Source of the DNA: Lanius collurio
Lineage: Eukaryota; Chordata; Aves; Passeriformes; Laniidae
Length of the DNA: 64,000 nucleotides
Direction: 5' to 3'
NCBI GenBank assembly: GCA_020086605.1
Contig: JACBWW010000002.1
Location: 31,655,287 to 31,719,286 of the forward strand
Shown: one piece after another, positions 1 through 13,800 of the stretch
Layout: every line of letters starts with the position of its first letter
How positions within the stretch are numbered: position 1 is the first letter of the stretch
Translations under genes and position numbers: made by a program
The notes under the pieces: generated by a model
Databases searched by the model: none
Seen by the model: only the letters and a program-made list of their open reading frames with translations
Told to the model about the DNA's origin: nothing

Positions 1-379
1 CATCAGCCTTACTTTCAGTAATGTTCAGGGAGGGCTGGTGCTTGGAGACAAGTACTGGCTGAAAGCTTGACAGCCCTGTCATGTCAGTTATAAAGGCTCT
101 GCTTAGATCTCAAGGAAGAGGAAGCCATGTAATACCTTTTTTTGTTACAGCCTAAGATCCATACAACTGCTATGACATGACTGCCAGTTAAAGTAATGAG
201 TATTCACTCACAAAAGGTAAGGCAATTGAAACCTTAATGCATACAATTGTAGCATTAGCTTACAGAGAGATGTTCAGTTTTATTGAACCTGCTGTCTTCA
301 CCAGAAGACTTTGATTGACAGTTTGACTGCTTTTACATTCTTGCCTTTGCAGGGGGTGGTTCCCGGATTTAAAAAGCAG

Positions 380-465
380 TATGGGTAGTCATGATCATCT
401 AGTCTGACCTTCTGTTCAGCAGTCCAGCACAGGCTGAGGACTTTATCCAGTGATCTTTCCACAGA
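380..465 (-). repeat. Ancient CR1-like LINE fragment
   Basis: The stretch GATCATCTAGTCTGACCTTC and the sequence following it (AGG, then ACTTTATCCAGTGATC) match the reverse complement of an old amniote CR1 3' region that I know from turtles and crocodilians. It is heavily diverged and truncated on both sides, so the edges are approximate. Confidence 0.55.
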
Positions 466-540
466 TCCACAGCACTGTGGTTTACTGGACATGGGGACTT
501 TAAGATTTCTCAGGGGATGAAAAGTTGCTAACTCCACCTC

Positions 541-3500
541 TGTCTACTGGTTCATACCACAAGGTCAAAATGTCACAGCTCATTTCCACTTTGAATGGAT
601 AGGTCCTCACTTCAGCCTGAGAAAGATAAAGAGTGGTTTACGCATCTGCACACAAAGAAAAAAAACAACAAGCAAAGAACAGACTTTGAGGCAGAATGGA
701 GACATAGTCTATTTAAAGCTGTTGTGAATTATTAAAGTTCTAAATTTTGCTTTTGGAGGAGTCAAAGGACGGTATGAACTTCTATACTTGTGGAGAGGAA
801 GCAAGGTGTTGTGGAGATTTGGAATATAAAAAATAATCTCATGGGCGGATGGTCTGTTTGACTGGCTAAATAGTCAGTAGCTTTTTATAAAATAATTTTT
901 ATAAAATGATTGAAGGACAGTCTTGACAGAGCCCAGGTCACAGACAAGGTCATGATAAACATGAAGTATCAACAGTTTAATTATGGTAAAACATCTAGGA
1001 TAACTGGTTGAAATTGAAGGGGACACAAAGAAAACATGGAAAATGAAAACCATGTTATTCCATGCAAAAAGGGTATTTAAATCCAGTTCTAGAGTATTGA
1101 AAAATAAGCTGTTTTTTCGTATTCAGTCACTTCCACTTGAAGCATGCCTGTGACTGTGAGTTACTTCTCTGTGTTATCACTATTAAAAGTATAAATAGAA
1201 AAAGTTCCCAAACATTTAGCAGCTGTTTCTGAAGGTCACAGGACCACATGAACACAGAAGAATGTAAAACCAGTACCTTTTCAGCTTAGCATGTTAGTTT
1301 TCTGCAGTACTACTCAGTTCTAAAGTGATTCTACTATCACACATGTCGGGGAAGCCAGCATCATTCAGCCCCAGGGTTTTGTGCAGCAGGTCTTCAATGC
1401 TTTCATGACAAGCCATTTTCAAAACTTTTGTTGTGTAGTTGAAACAAAGGTGACTTTAGCCTTTGCTTTTCTACTTTTAAGGTCAGCAGCAGCTCTCTGA
1501 TCTACTGACAATGGCACATGATGCCCAGGGAAGATATCCCATTGCTACCAACAATTAATAGTTGCATTGCACCAACCCCCTCAGGATCACAGCTACTCAA
1601 AGCCTGAGAATTTGAGAATGATGGAACATCCTGGGTACAGATAACTCATAAATCCTTCCAAGCCAACAAAAATCACCAGCTTTCTAGGAGTTTCTTCACA
1701 AGTCAGGGTATCATTTTCAGATTAACGCGTGCATGTAACAAGAGTGAGGAAAGCAGACCTCTGATAGGAGATACCAGAGAAGCAGTTTAAGAGTGATTAT
1801 TGTCACTTTTTAAACACTGTGTTTCATCTATGAATATTCATCCATCTGTTGTTCACTTTGCAGAAAGAAAACCTCAGAGAGACAATCATTCATTGTCCAC
1901 TCTATCTGCATCTGTGGCTGACATTTCATTTGCAGCTGTGCTGGGAAGTGCATTCTGAAGCACACGACTTATCCCAAAAACAGCAGTATAATAACATCAC
2001 GAACCGCTTCCAAAAGGGCTGCCTGTGGGAGTAGTGTATCAGTCACGTCATTTGGAGATCTAGCTGCCGATTCTGGCCACCAAAAGCTTTTATTTCTGGA
2101 AGCTCTGTAGAAAAAAAAATTTCATGCACCAAAAAGAGCTGGACTATGTTTAGGCTAGTGGATTGTCTAGAAATGGCTCAGCCACTTAAGCTCCACCATC
2201 CTGGCTGCTCAGAGCTCCAAATCACTATGAAGACACAGAGTCTGCCTTCATCCTGGCAAGATGAGGGGCCAGCCCTGTGGTGAGTCCATCTCTAGGGTCT
2301 GCCTGAGATGTGGCCCCTAGAAATGTGAGAGCAGCTCTCACCCCACTCCAGCTGGGTGTGGGAGCTGGCAGGAGGAGGAAAGGCAATCCTCCTTCAACCT
2401 TCCTTGAGCTGCCCCTACAGACATTGTCTGAGCTAAATACTGGAACCTGGGGATACAGAAACCTCTCCAGGGGAGCCAGGCAGTCTGTTTGTGTAGGCTG
2501 ACAACTACAGTCAACTTTTTTGTAAACAAAACAGAAGGCATGTGAAATTGCCAAAACGCTAACACTCTGCTACGCACTGTAATTTTCATCTGCGAAGTTT
2601 AACAGAGCTTTTCTGGATCCATAACAGAAAAGTCTCTCAGAAGCTGCAGTTTATTAAATTGAAAGTCAAAATGAAGTAGTTTTGTTTGCATCTTTTGTTT
2701 TTAATCAGAGTATTCATAGGTTCAGCAAATAAAGTTAGCCTGTTCAGATATCCATTTTCAAAAACAGAACTTAGGAAGTTTGGTTTTCAGTGAAAATCTT
2801 AAAAATATCAATGTAATAGAATATTATTTCCTACATATTTTTCATATGCCTTCTATAATTTCACTTTTCATTTTGGGGGAAATAGATCTACAAATTTCTG
2901 AGTTGTTCTATCTATAGATATTTATAACTAACAATGGCCCAATCAAGAAAACCTTGAATATTTCATTGAATAGTCAGTCTCTGCAAAGTTTTGGTGCCTA
3001 TCCAGATCTGATTGAGCAGCCGTTAAATTTCTGTATCTTCTGAGGATGAAAAATAGTACTGAAACCCACAGAAAAGTCTGTTCTGCTTCCATTCCTGGAC
3101 TGCTCTACAGCAAAAGAAAGCACCTCATTTTACCTCTGTGGTAGAGTAGGGAATATAGTGGATTTTTAGGGAACTATGTGTGTTAACCCATCCTTGGAAG
3201 TATCATTGAATTTCTGATCTCTGAGTCTTCAGCGAAGATTGGTCCACTTGAGATTATCTAGGTGTAGTTACCATCATGTTTGTGATAGACACATGTGCAA
3301 GGAGCATCCTGTATTATCTCATGAAACTCTGTCCTGAGTACATATTCATCTATCTGTGCTCAGCAAAATAATGGTTATCAAAAGAGGTATCTAAAAATAG
3401 TGGGGCAAGAAGAAAGAGCAGAAGGATAAGCAGGCAGTCAAATCATAAAACAGAGGCTCAAATGATTTATCTAGCAGAAACATTTAAAGAAAAAATCTAC

Positions 3501-6500
3501 GACAGAAAAGTCAACAGTCATAGATCTCATAGTTCACTAGTTAGCAAAAAGTCTCACAAACCCTCAAGTTTAATAATTCCAAATAGAAAATAAAAGCAAA
3601 GAAATTTTGGTGTGGCCATAAATTAAATCACAAGTGGGAAAAAGAGGATCTAGTCCTGACAAGAGGTCTGTTGTGACTTAACTGTACTAAGCTCTTGATT
3701 TGTAGAAAAATCCAGAGGGAAGCAAAATGAAAAGAAGGAACACACTAATCAAAGTTATGTGCAATTCTTATTTGGAAATGGATAGGGGAAGTAAAGTTAA
3801 AAAAGATTTTTTCCCCCAAATTTATCCCTCTGCCTTCATGTACCTTTCTGTGTTCATGTCACAGATGTTATCTTCCACCTTCTTTTCTCTGCCTTTAGCT
3901 AAATGTTACAAAGATCTCTGCCTTTTTGAACTGTCATTAAACCAAGGTGTAAGAGACAGCACTGCAGATAAACAGCATTGCGTGTCACCTGCTGAGCTGT
4001 GCTGCCACTGCCAGCAAAAACACAAAACACACTCAAAATTGGGCAAAGCATCTGAAAATGTATAGGGGGGCTTTTTTGTTTCACCTGTAGCAGAGAGGAT
4101 GCAGTTGGGATGGGACAAGTGTGGTATCTATTGCTACTGTCAGAGAAAGGCTGACAAATGTGATGACTCCCAGGACAGGAACTTCAGCTGGAGGCTTTTA
4201 GATCCTGCAGCTGTGACTGTGAGGCAGAGCTGCTTGGTTTGTGTCTGGCAGATAGACTCATTACCTGTGCCAAACAATCCTCTCCCTGAAGGAACTTGTG
4301 TAAAGTATTTTGCATTAGTTGGATGTCTTCTGGACCACGTGTTCAAAGCTCCTACAGGCTTTGTACATTGGATACTAGTAAACCCATGGTACACTTTGAC
4401 TCTAAAAATGATTGTATATTTCAAATTAAATGTAATTTTAGTGTTAAAATAGAGGTTTCTGTTAGATCCATTTTTTTCTTGCCTCTTGTAAGACAAATTA
4501 AAATGAAAACTATAACTGAGGGGATCCACAAGGTTCTTCCTCTCCCTGGCATCTGTGAGTGGTGCTCTTCTCCCAGCCTTTGCTCTTTCCCTCCACCATG
4601 TCCTCTGCTCCTTTCCCACTCATCCATGAGCTGCTGCCTCTTCTCCCTGTACACTTCAACCATTCCTTTGCCACTGAAGGAGCTGAAAGCATGGACAGTA
4701 TGGGCTTGAAGGAAGAACTCCATGGTAAGGGGGGAAAGAGCAAAGAGAATGTGATAAATGTAGGGAGCCTTACATCCAGGAGAAGAGTAAAACCTCAAGG
4801 GGCATGATGTATGGTGGAGATGGGACTGTCGTTCTGAAAGCTGTAACATCCACAAAGAGATTGATAGCAGCACTTCCACATTTCCATATGAAATACTTCT
4901 TCTTCTTTTTTTCCCATAAGCAAACAGAACAACTGTTATGGAGAATTTTCAGTCTGATTCTTGACAGAAACAGATGTTGCAATATTGGAATTTCCCATGG
5001 GAGAGATATTCCTGTGTTTGTTCCATTTTAAACAGGGCTAGAAAATAAAACTAAGTTGGTACAGGGTTTGTTTCTTCATAGCCATTCCAGAGGCAGGTGT
5101 TTGGAGGATGTGCTAGACAGATGTTGCACACTGCTGCAATGACTGTAAGATCAATTACTGTTGATCTGGATATTTTTAATCAGTTTTTAAATCTGATCCT
5201 GGTTCGATGTCAAGAACAGTAAATTACATTGTGGTTCTGTCCCATTATATGACAGATTAAGGTTTGTTTTGGCTAAACTGGGGTACCAGCCTCAAAATTT
5301 CCTCAAGATAACATCTTTTGTTTGGGAAATAGTAAATGTGATCTGATTTGAAAAACAGCTTGCAGCACTTTTGAGTACATGCCTCCCTGTCATCAGCAAG
5401 CTTAACTGAGGTTAAGCAGAGGGGAGGAAAATGGCAGGATCCAGGAAAACACTTGTAGATCATGTCCTCAGGGACTTTAAGTAGGAAGAAGGACTCTTGT
5501 AAGCTTAGGTGGCTTTTCTTGGACTCCCTTTACTACCTTAAAACTGCTGAAAATTTCTGGACTGAATAAAGTGGGTAGAAAACAGGTTTTAACCTGGTGC
5601 AGATATACACAGTTTCACTAACTGATGGGCATGAAGCCCAGCAAGCAGGTTAACCCAACCTTAACCAGGAAGGTACAGGGACCACCAAACTGTCAAGATC
5701 TAGGTCACAAGGGAAGCTGTTAAGGAACAAAGAAATAAAAGGATTGACTCTGAAAAATACTCCAGCTGTGGCATATTTGGCTAATTAAACCACAGCCAAT
5801 ACAATTATTTGTCATGAAAGAGCTCAAATATGGAAAAAAAAAAGAGGAAAGGTGAATGTAAAAACAATATTATATTTTAGTGAGAAAAAAACCCACCTCC
5901 CAAAAAACCAAACAGCTAAAACCTCATGTGCTTTCACTAGGCAGAGTTTGTACAGCACAAGGTCGCCACCCCACACCAACCTGGTGTTGTACAAAGGTGC
6001 AGTACTGTGCCCTGAAATGGGACTGCTGCAGTCCCTCAGGCTTTAGTTAATACTCTTCACAAGTGGGAACCCTGCTCTTTCCCCTTGCAGAGTTCTTCAC
6101 CTCACAGAAGTTGCTAGTGTCCCCAGAGAAACAAAACTACGATTTAAACTACTAACCACATGTATTGCCTTGTGCCCTCAATGGGGGTCATCATCCTAAG
6201 CAAATCATACAAGAGATAGATGTACTTCTGCATTGTTTTTCTTTTCTAGCAAAGAGATTGCAGCATTTCTGCTGCCACTGAGAATGCAGGAGGTTTTTCT
6301 GACACCACCCAGAGAAGACAGAGCTGTGCCTGCCCTCTCCTCAGCCAGCAGCCTGTGATAGCAGCCAGCCTGGACTCTGTGAGGTCCTGGGCTGTAGGAG
6401 TCAGGTTCTGAAGGTAACTCCTGGTGGCTATTCCTTCTTCTGCTTGCTCAGTGGCTGCCACACCATTGACTGAAACAGCAGCCAGAGGAGGCTACAAGGA

Positions 6501-9500
6501 CCAAGGGATGGAGGAGAGAAGCAGGGGTCCTGTTTGCTCCATTGCCTGCTCAGCTTACAAGAACATTTGGCCCCCTTTCAGGGCTAGAAGGGAAGAGGCA
6601 CAGAGAGGCAGGTCAGTTCCAAGCCAATTTGTTTTCTCCTCTCCTCTCCTACTGCCCAAGCTTGGCAATACTCCTAAATTCCTCCTCCCCATGGCACTTC
6701 CAGGCCGCTAAACTCCACACCGCAGCAGAGAGAAGAGCAGGCATCAAGCTAATGACACATCCTCACCCCAGAGTAACCAAGCTGAAACTTTGCTTCTACA
6801 CACCCAAATTAGCAAGATTCAAGTTCTTTTGGACACTGGCAGCCATCCCAAGCCTGCAGTTCAACGAGCTTGGAGGCTGTGCATCTTTCTCATTTGGCAC
6901 CAGCCTTCTGGAGCAGAGGCGTCCCCCACGCTCCCAGCCCCAGCAGAAGGACTGATTCATCAAGCCTGACTCTCTGAGGCAATCTGCCAGACGACAGAGC
7001 TGCTGGTGGTGTGTCTTGATGCTGTCAGCTGCCCATATGTCTATTGGGCAGCTACTGCCTGTGCAATCCCTACTCTGAGAAAAATTCAGAGCACAATTTG
7101 GGATATCTACATAAAAGCCAATTCCACAAACTAAACCAATTAAATAAATGCATAATTTAAAAAAAAATGTATGGGGTTGAGTAAATAGCACTTTTATTTG
7201 TTTTCTACTTAAAATGAGTAAATTATGAGATAATACATATATTACAAAGCTTAGACAAATTCAAAGTGATGCAACAGGAAGGGGAGGGAGGACAGATGGG
7301 CAAATACAGCATGAATTCACACCTAATGCTGGCTGTCTCAAACTGATCATCCCTGCAAATAAACTAATCTCTAAACCAGGAGCAGCTGAAAAAAAAAGAG
7401 GCTTGGGGTACAGCCTTACCTTGCTGTCTCCAGGGATTTTTCAACCACCCTAAAGCATGTCTGTAGCCATGTAGTGGATGGACTCTTTCCCACCCAAGGA
7501 TGCCAGACTAACACCTCTCTTTCTTGCCCAGCACAAGTGCCTCCATCTCTGCTGCTGTGGCACACAGGTGATTTTGCTTCCACTCTGCAGTGCCCTCTGC
7601 TAAAAAGCCAAAGGCTGTTTCCTTTCTGGACAGAACCACTTTACTGGATTCTTATCAAATGTTCTAGGACCTAATATGATCATGCTGTGACTGTGGGAGA
7701 CCTGTACAGCTGTGACAATAGGGCAGATCAACCTGCTGGCCAGACTGCTTTTCTCTGCTATGAAAATCAGAATATTTCATGTTAAACATGTACATTTCTC
7801 AATGACATTATAGTTTCAAGGTTTCTTTAGATAAAAGTAGTCGCCTGCTATCCTCAGCTAGGGCTGGATTACCATTTTGCTTGGCTCTATTACAGATTAT
7901 TATGGATTTCTGGATACATGTCTGTACTGTGTTCATATTAGACTGAAGAACAAGATACATTTGGGGGAAAAGGGTAGTATGACAATGAAACAACCTATAT
8001 CTTGTTTTCAAAGACATCCATTACCTCATATTTACTTTCTTTACCACTGAAAATTTGAGCTACATTTCTCTTGTGCCCTTTTAAGAACAAAGAAAAGATA
8101 AATTACTTCCTTGTAGTACAAGCCTCCATTGAAAACCTACAAGTGCAGCACTCAAAAAAATTACAATGGAGTATGAACCTGATTTCTGCCTCAGATTTTA
8201 AGTTCCTCAGCTTGTCTGAATCCTCTTCTTTCATCCTTCCCTAACAAAAGCATTAACACAAAGACTACTCACCATCAACATTCCAACTGAAGCCCCAAAA
8301 TAGGTTTAAATGGGAAATAAGTGTTGCATTCAGCTGGTACTGTATCACTTGAAAGACTTTTGCTCACTCTGAGTGCAAATGTTTTGCTCAGAAAGTCTGC
8401 CTTTTATAGGAAAATCCAAAAATAACCAGACTTGTAAGGGCTAAAGATAATAAACACTTTATGATATAATTTATTTAGTCCAGTTTACTCTCCTCTTTAT
8501 TTTTTTTAATTTTGCCAGTGTTGTCTTTTCCAGTTCTATATTTTTAAGTAATTTCTCTAGGAAAACAAGCTGCATAATTGCTATTGTATGTTAGGGTTAA
8601 CCAGTTCCATCATTGTACAAAGAAAGTACATTTTCTTCTGAAAACAGCCTGAGCATACAAGCAGAAATCCTGGTGAGAAAGAGAAAGGGTATAATAGGAA
8701 ACTCAGAGCAAGCAGTGAGGTTGCTTGGGTAGGTGAGTCTGCAGCTACACCAGTGAAATAAGGCACTATGTTCTGGCTGCATTTGTAATTTTGGCCCTGC
8801 CATCTTCCTTGTCCTGTCTCATGTATCTGATAGATAAAATAGTCCTATGTAACTAAATAAATATAATTGCTTGCACAACCCTCAAAACAACAGATTCACA
8901 GTCAGAGCTCAACTGTTCAGCACTGGAAAGACAAGGAGTAATAGGAATCTGCTGCAGGAGGAGCAAGTGCCCTCCTCCAAGACTCTTCTATCAAGAATCT
9001 AAAACAGCATCAGCTTGGAAATGGGTGAAAAAGGCCTTCCCATGACTTCAGATGGGAGCTGTATGGGGTGGGGTGTCAGAAAGCTGGGGAGGTAGGAGCT
9101 GTCAAGGCACCCTCTTTCACCTGCCTACAGCCTGGAACCTGCACGTGAGTGAGTGGGAGCTCATTTAAGCAGAATGATCTCAAACTGGCAAAGCAAATTT
9201 TAGTCATATAGTGTTTTTGAGCACAATAAGACTTTAAGCTTTTTTTTTATTTATAACTCTGTTGTAAAACACCTGTGGATAAAAATAAGTTATCCTCTCT
9301 TTCAAGCAGGTATTTTTCATCCATTACTTTTACTATTGGTTCAACACACTTGAAGGGGATTTTTTAGTAGTCTGAATTGGTGGTGACCCAGTTGAAATGA
9401 AGATTGAAGTGAGGGGAGGGAGGAAGTTCTCAGCCACAGGTTTAGAAAGACTAGGAACAATTGTCACACTCTGTGGTTACTGATACACTTTTCATTCCTC

Positions 9501-10004
9501 CTAAAAGGACACAGATATCAGTAGATGTGACCCAAACTGAGGAAAAGATTAGAGTGGATCTCTGACACCAACTAGAATTCAATGGATGAGCAGTAGAGAG
9601 AAAAGGAGTATTGGGAACTTGCTGTAGGCACTGCAGTGAAAACTTGGAAATCAAGTGGGGCATCTTGGGTGGTTAAATGTGCATTACATATACAAATTAT
9701 GGATATTTTAAAGCTTTTCATTTAGATATCAAATTGTTGACTCATCTGAAGCTAAATAAAAAACTTATTTCAATATTTAATTTTGGCATCAGATGTAAAT
9801 TATTTTATTGAAATAAAGGGTGAGGACAAATACTGGCTCTTAGGTTCAGAGCATCTGAGAGAGGGGATGTTCCAGATGTTATGGGCGAGAACCAGCTCAT
9901 CCTGAATTCCCCTCAAGTGAAAATGCTCAGCCTTTAATGAGCTGAATTAATAATTGGTAGCAAAGTTAAAACAGGAGTACTGCTGTCTTATGTTGAACCA
10001 CAGA
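541..10004. other. Intronic sequence without recognised features
   Basis: AT-rich intron. Overlapping open frames of about 110-160 codons occur on both strands at 3.7-4.9 kb and 6.2-7.2 kb. They show no known domain and are interpreted as chance frames in slightly GC-richer patches. No further CR1 3' end, LTR or RNA gene was recognised. Confidence 0.6.
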
Positions 10005-10125
10005 CTTACAGAATATTCTGAGTTCAAAGGGACCCACAAGGATCATCAAAATCCAACTCCTGGCCATGCACAGGACTGCCCTAAGAACCACCTCATATGC
10101 CTGAGGGCATTGTCTAAAGTGATTC
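10005..10125 (-). repeat. CR1 LINE 3' fragment
   Basis: The sequence runs from a TTCTGAGTT-type 3' end through GGGACCCACAAGGATCATC and CCAACTCCTGGCC to a GCACAGGAC and CCTGAGGGCATTGTC block. This is the reverse complement of a common avian CR1 3' untranslated region and ORF2 end. Similarity fades after about 10125 but may continue to about 10200. Confidence 0.8.
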
Positions 10126-10614
10126 TGATTTCCTCTCCACCTTGTGCAACACCCCTAGATGTGGGGTTGGGTGAGGAACAGGCTGTTGCTGAGCTTGGGG
10201 GTAGAACTGTAGCATACAGCTTCTCCACAGACCTCAGTAAATCTCATTTGGCAGGAGTTAAACTTTGAAGGAGATGGGAATGCCTCCAAGCCGGCAGCAG
10301 GTGCTTTCCTGCCCTGCCCTGCTCTGCTGGGGAGCTGCAGCATGGGGGGCAGCAGTGCAGCACCCTCTCACGAGACCCCACATACATCTCACATGCTCAT
10401 GTCAGGGGACAAAGCTCCTCTAGGCATAAGGGGCTATTCAGTAGTTCTGTTTCAGTGATCAGGCAAGAAAACGGTCTGGGCAGCATCCACATGGTCTGCC
10501 TCTGCTCATCATGAGCTTGGACTTGCTCTGACCATCGGATTCTTCATCAGTTTCTCTACAAGCACCAAGTTTGTCACAACAATCTAGGATGACTTTAGGA
10601 ACATTACTGAGATG

Positions 10615-10752
10615 TATATCTACTTTTCTTGCATATATTAATTTTTTATATATTTATTTCCTATTTTATATTTCTATTTTCCACTTCATTTTCTGGTAAT
10701 ACACGTAATTTTTCTAATTTTTACTACATTTTCTTTTTTATTCTTTAAAGAT
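10615..10752. repeat. AT-rich low-complexity tract
   Basis: About 140 bp is almost entirely A and T, with T-runs and TATATT motifs. No tandem unit is clear. Confidence 0.6.
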
Positions 10753-10779
10753 TTCTCATGTTGCAAGGGAGGATGGGGC

Positions 10780-10850
10780 AGTGGAGGAAAAAACCAAACA
10801 CAAACAAAAACCAAACAAGTACCAACCCCCAAAAAACCCTGTGCCTGTAC
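10780..10850. repeat. A/C-rich low-complexity tract
   Basis: Runs of AAACCAAACA, ACAAAAACC and AACCCCC make this strand A/C-rich and the transcribed strand G/T-rich. It is similar in style to the longer tract at 52.2 kb. Confidence 0.55.
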
Positions 10851-10859
10851 TTCCCCCAG

Positions 10860-13800
10860 CAAATGAAAGAAAACAAAAATAAAAGACTAGATAAAAATGT
10901 CTTCATCAGAAACAAATAAAACCCCAGAGTTCCAGAATAAAGGCCTCTGTGAAACAGCTTCTTCATTATGACTAATGACTTTCAGCAAACTTGCTCTTGC
11001 TAGGGGTACTCTAGAAGCCAACATACACTACTGCTGCAAACCACTCTCAAATGATCTGAAGTACTAAATGTCCATGTCAAACTTCTCTCTGCACAGATTA
11101 TATAAATTTTGCTTCCCTTTAGGACTGTGACTTCATGTTTTTATTTTTATAAAGTGGCTCTCTCTACCTATCAAATACAGAAATTTAATACATGGTGATC
11201 AATGTCTTCATGTGATGTCCTTCCTCACAGTTGTTGTTTTATTTAATGTTTAAATATGTAAATGCTTTGGCCGAATCGAGGTTTGTATCCTGCCTACAAT
11301 GCAACTAGAATAGCTCAGCTCATATGTTGAGGTTGAGTAGAGAATTTTGCACCAGGTGTGAGCCATGGAGGAAAGTCAGTGCTTAGTGAGGTTGGAGATG
11401 GGAAACCGAAAATTGGGTAGAAGTGTGGCAGGAATTTATCTGCAAGTCTTCATTTGTCTGAACCCAGTGACTAATTCACAAGTAAGGACTGATATTCAAG
11501 TCTTTCAGGATAAATGAATCCTCTGTCTTTTTCAAAGTTAACCAGCAATCTGTATTTCTTACTTTCCTCAGTGAGAAAATGACATAAAAACACTTTGCTA
11601 CAGCATCAGGCTGTTGAGAAAATTTGCCCTACCAGCAACAGGACAGGGTTTCCTCTGTTTTCAGTCTTTACCTGGACTACAAGCCTTTCCTAGTAAGAAG
11701 TGCTAGACAATGGCACCCTCTCTGATGCTGTGTGGCACTGCTGTTGGAGAGAACATCCTCACAAAAATTAGATATTCCTGAAGTTTGCAGCACCTTAGTC
11801 ATGAAGTACTTTCTTATTGACATGCACTTGACTAGAAGAGTGCATGGGTATATTTATACCACCATGCTGTGGGAAATTCAAGCTCAGTTAATTACTTCCT
11901 CCCTTGGTTAAAGTACCCATCAGTGCAAATGCTGAAGCTATTTTTTGCTCATGAAAAGGAACTGCACAATCACCTGATTGCTAAACTTCAGCCAATATAT
12001 AACTGAGAGATGACAGGATAGTGGGGATCTCTCTTCAGCCACCCTGCAAAGCACTTTCAGTAAAAGAAGCTGTGTAAATATAAATCATTATTATATTGTT
12101 TAAGTAATCAAATCCATGGTACCATTGTTTAAATAAACTGGAGATGTGGAGCCATTTATTCATATTTTAATGCTTAGACTGCCTGCTAGATAAAATATAT
12201 ATTTAAAAAATAAGCTTTCAGAAACATATAAAATACTTTTTTCCCCCTCAATGTTGAATTTATAAGTTAGGGAGACTACAGTGCTATAGTAATTCTTAAT
12301 TTGTACAGCTGCTCTCAACTCTTTTAGTATGAAATACCACAAAATAAAACAGACCTAAATGTCTCGTAAATCTAATGGCAGTGTCACACTTCAGATGCAC
12401 ATTTTCAAGTGGCTGCATCTTTGCTTTAATTCAAAACACAGCCAGAAGGCTCAGTATGACCTGGGAAGTTCTACAAAACACTTGCAGATTTATTCGCTTT
12501 TGAAAAAGTAGTGAATGTATATATTACACCAATGCCTGCTGGCCAAAACTGAGGCTTGGTCTCCCATCATGTAGGGTGCTCTACACATGAAAAAAACCAT
12601 AATCTCTCTCCCCAGATGCCTTACTTGAATTCACGTGTTGCAATTATGTAATGCTCCATCTTAATCATTCATGACTATCCCTGTTGCTGCAGATCAATGA
12701 CTTCAAAGCAAGTCTCTCTATTTATTTATGTGGGCTCCTGCTTCCATAATATTTTCTAATGTGTTTATCCCTGTGAATCAATGTGGGGCTGTCACCCAGG
12801 TTACAGATGGGAAAATGAGGCTCAAAGATATTATTTTCTAAATTTTCATATTTAATTTCAATTCCTTATTCAAAATTAATTAAGCTTACCAATGCCTAAG
12901 TTGCACTGATCATAAGTCTGATGTTTTTACACATCTAAAACACTTTGGAGTCTAGACTGAGAGGAGTAGGTAAGATTTCTATGCCAGAGGGGGTTTCCTA
13001 GTGTTCACTCCTTTAACTCTGAATCCCAGGATAGATATTGCTTTGTAGACCTTGGTTTTCTTCCATCCCTTTCTCTATTGGACATTAATTACTCTTTCTG
13101 CATGTTTTTTCTTCAAATAAGGAGTGATTTTCAGTTCTGTAATTTGTAACAAACTTCTGGTCTTGGCTAAAAGATATGGACACAATACACATTTACTGTC
13201 ACTGGTGGTATTACAGAAAAGACAAAAGAATGGAGAGACTGCTGCATTAAAACCCACAGAGCACAGATCCAGGACCTACTCATTAGATCAGGATCAAAAT
13301 ATACACCCTGAATGCATGAAAGAGGTAAAAACCTGCTATGTGCTTGAGTAAAGGCCCTGAGTTGCAAATATGAGGGAAGGTCAGATGGAAGAGCAGACAA
13401 GCAGCACTCCTCCTGCTAATCCTCATTATAATGGCACTGGTACATCCAAAGCCAAACTCCAGATTCTGGTGCCGTTTCAGCTCAGAGCAACCAGGAGGCC
13501 AGTACCTCCCAAACCATGAATTTTTATGGAGCCATTGCACCCCACTGTAGTTCCCTTTTGCACCATCCTGCCAGTGGAGGACCACAGCTGGGATGGAAGG
13601 GGGAGTGGGGCTGGTGTCCTGGGTAATGATCAAGAGAGCTGTTGATATCAGTGGGGAAGGGAGAGCTTCTGCTTTCACTCTTTCACGACGAGTACAATGG
13701 TTGTGAAAAATTCTTAGCAGAGAACGCAGCAGATTTCTGTCTTTTTTGCATATATTTCTTCCTAGTGAAGCAGGATTCCTAAAAGCTGAGCACAGCTGAT

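Noticed and set aside
4140..4879. Minus-strand open frames of about 150-160 codons, with overlapping plus-strand frames
   Set aside because: Both strands are open in several frames over a slightly GC-richer patch. There is no recognisable domain and no supporting splice or start context, so these are chance frames.
6230..7191. Overlapping open frames on both strands in a GC-richer patch, up to about 137 codons
   Set aside because: The peptides are low in conservation hallmarks and mutually antisense, and no family is recognised.
10745..10966. Hydrophobic minus-strand frame that looks like a membrane protein
   Set aside because: It lies across the A/C-rich low-complexity tract, which reads as Phe/Leu/Val/Trp in antisense.
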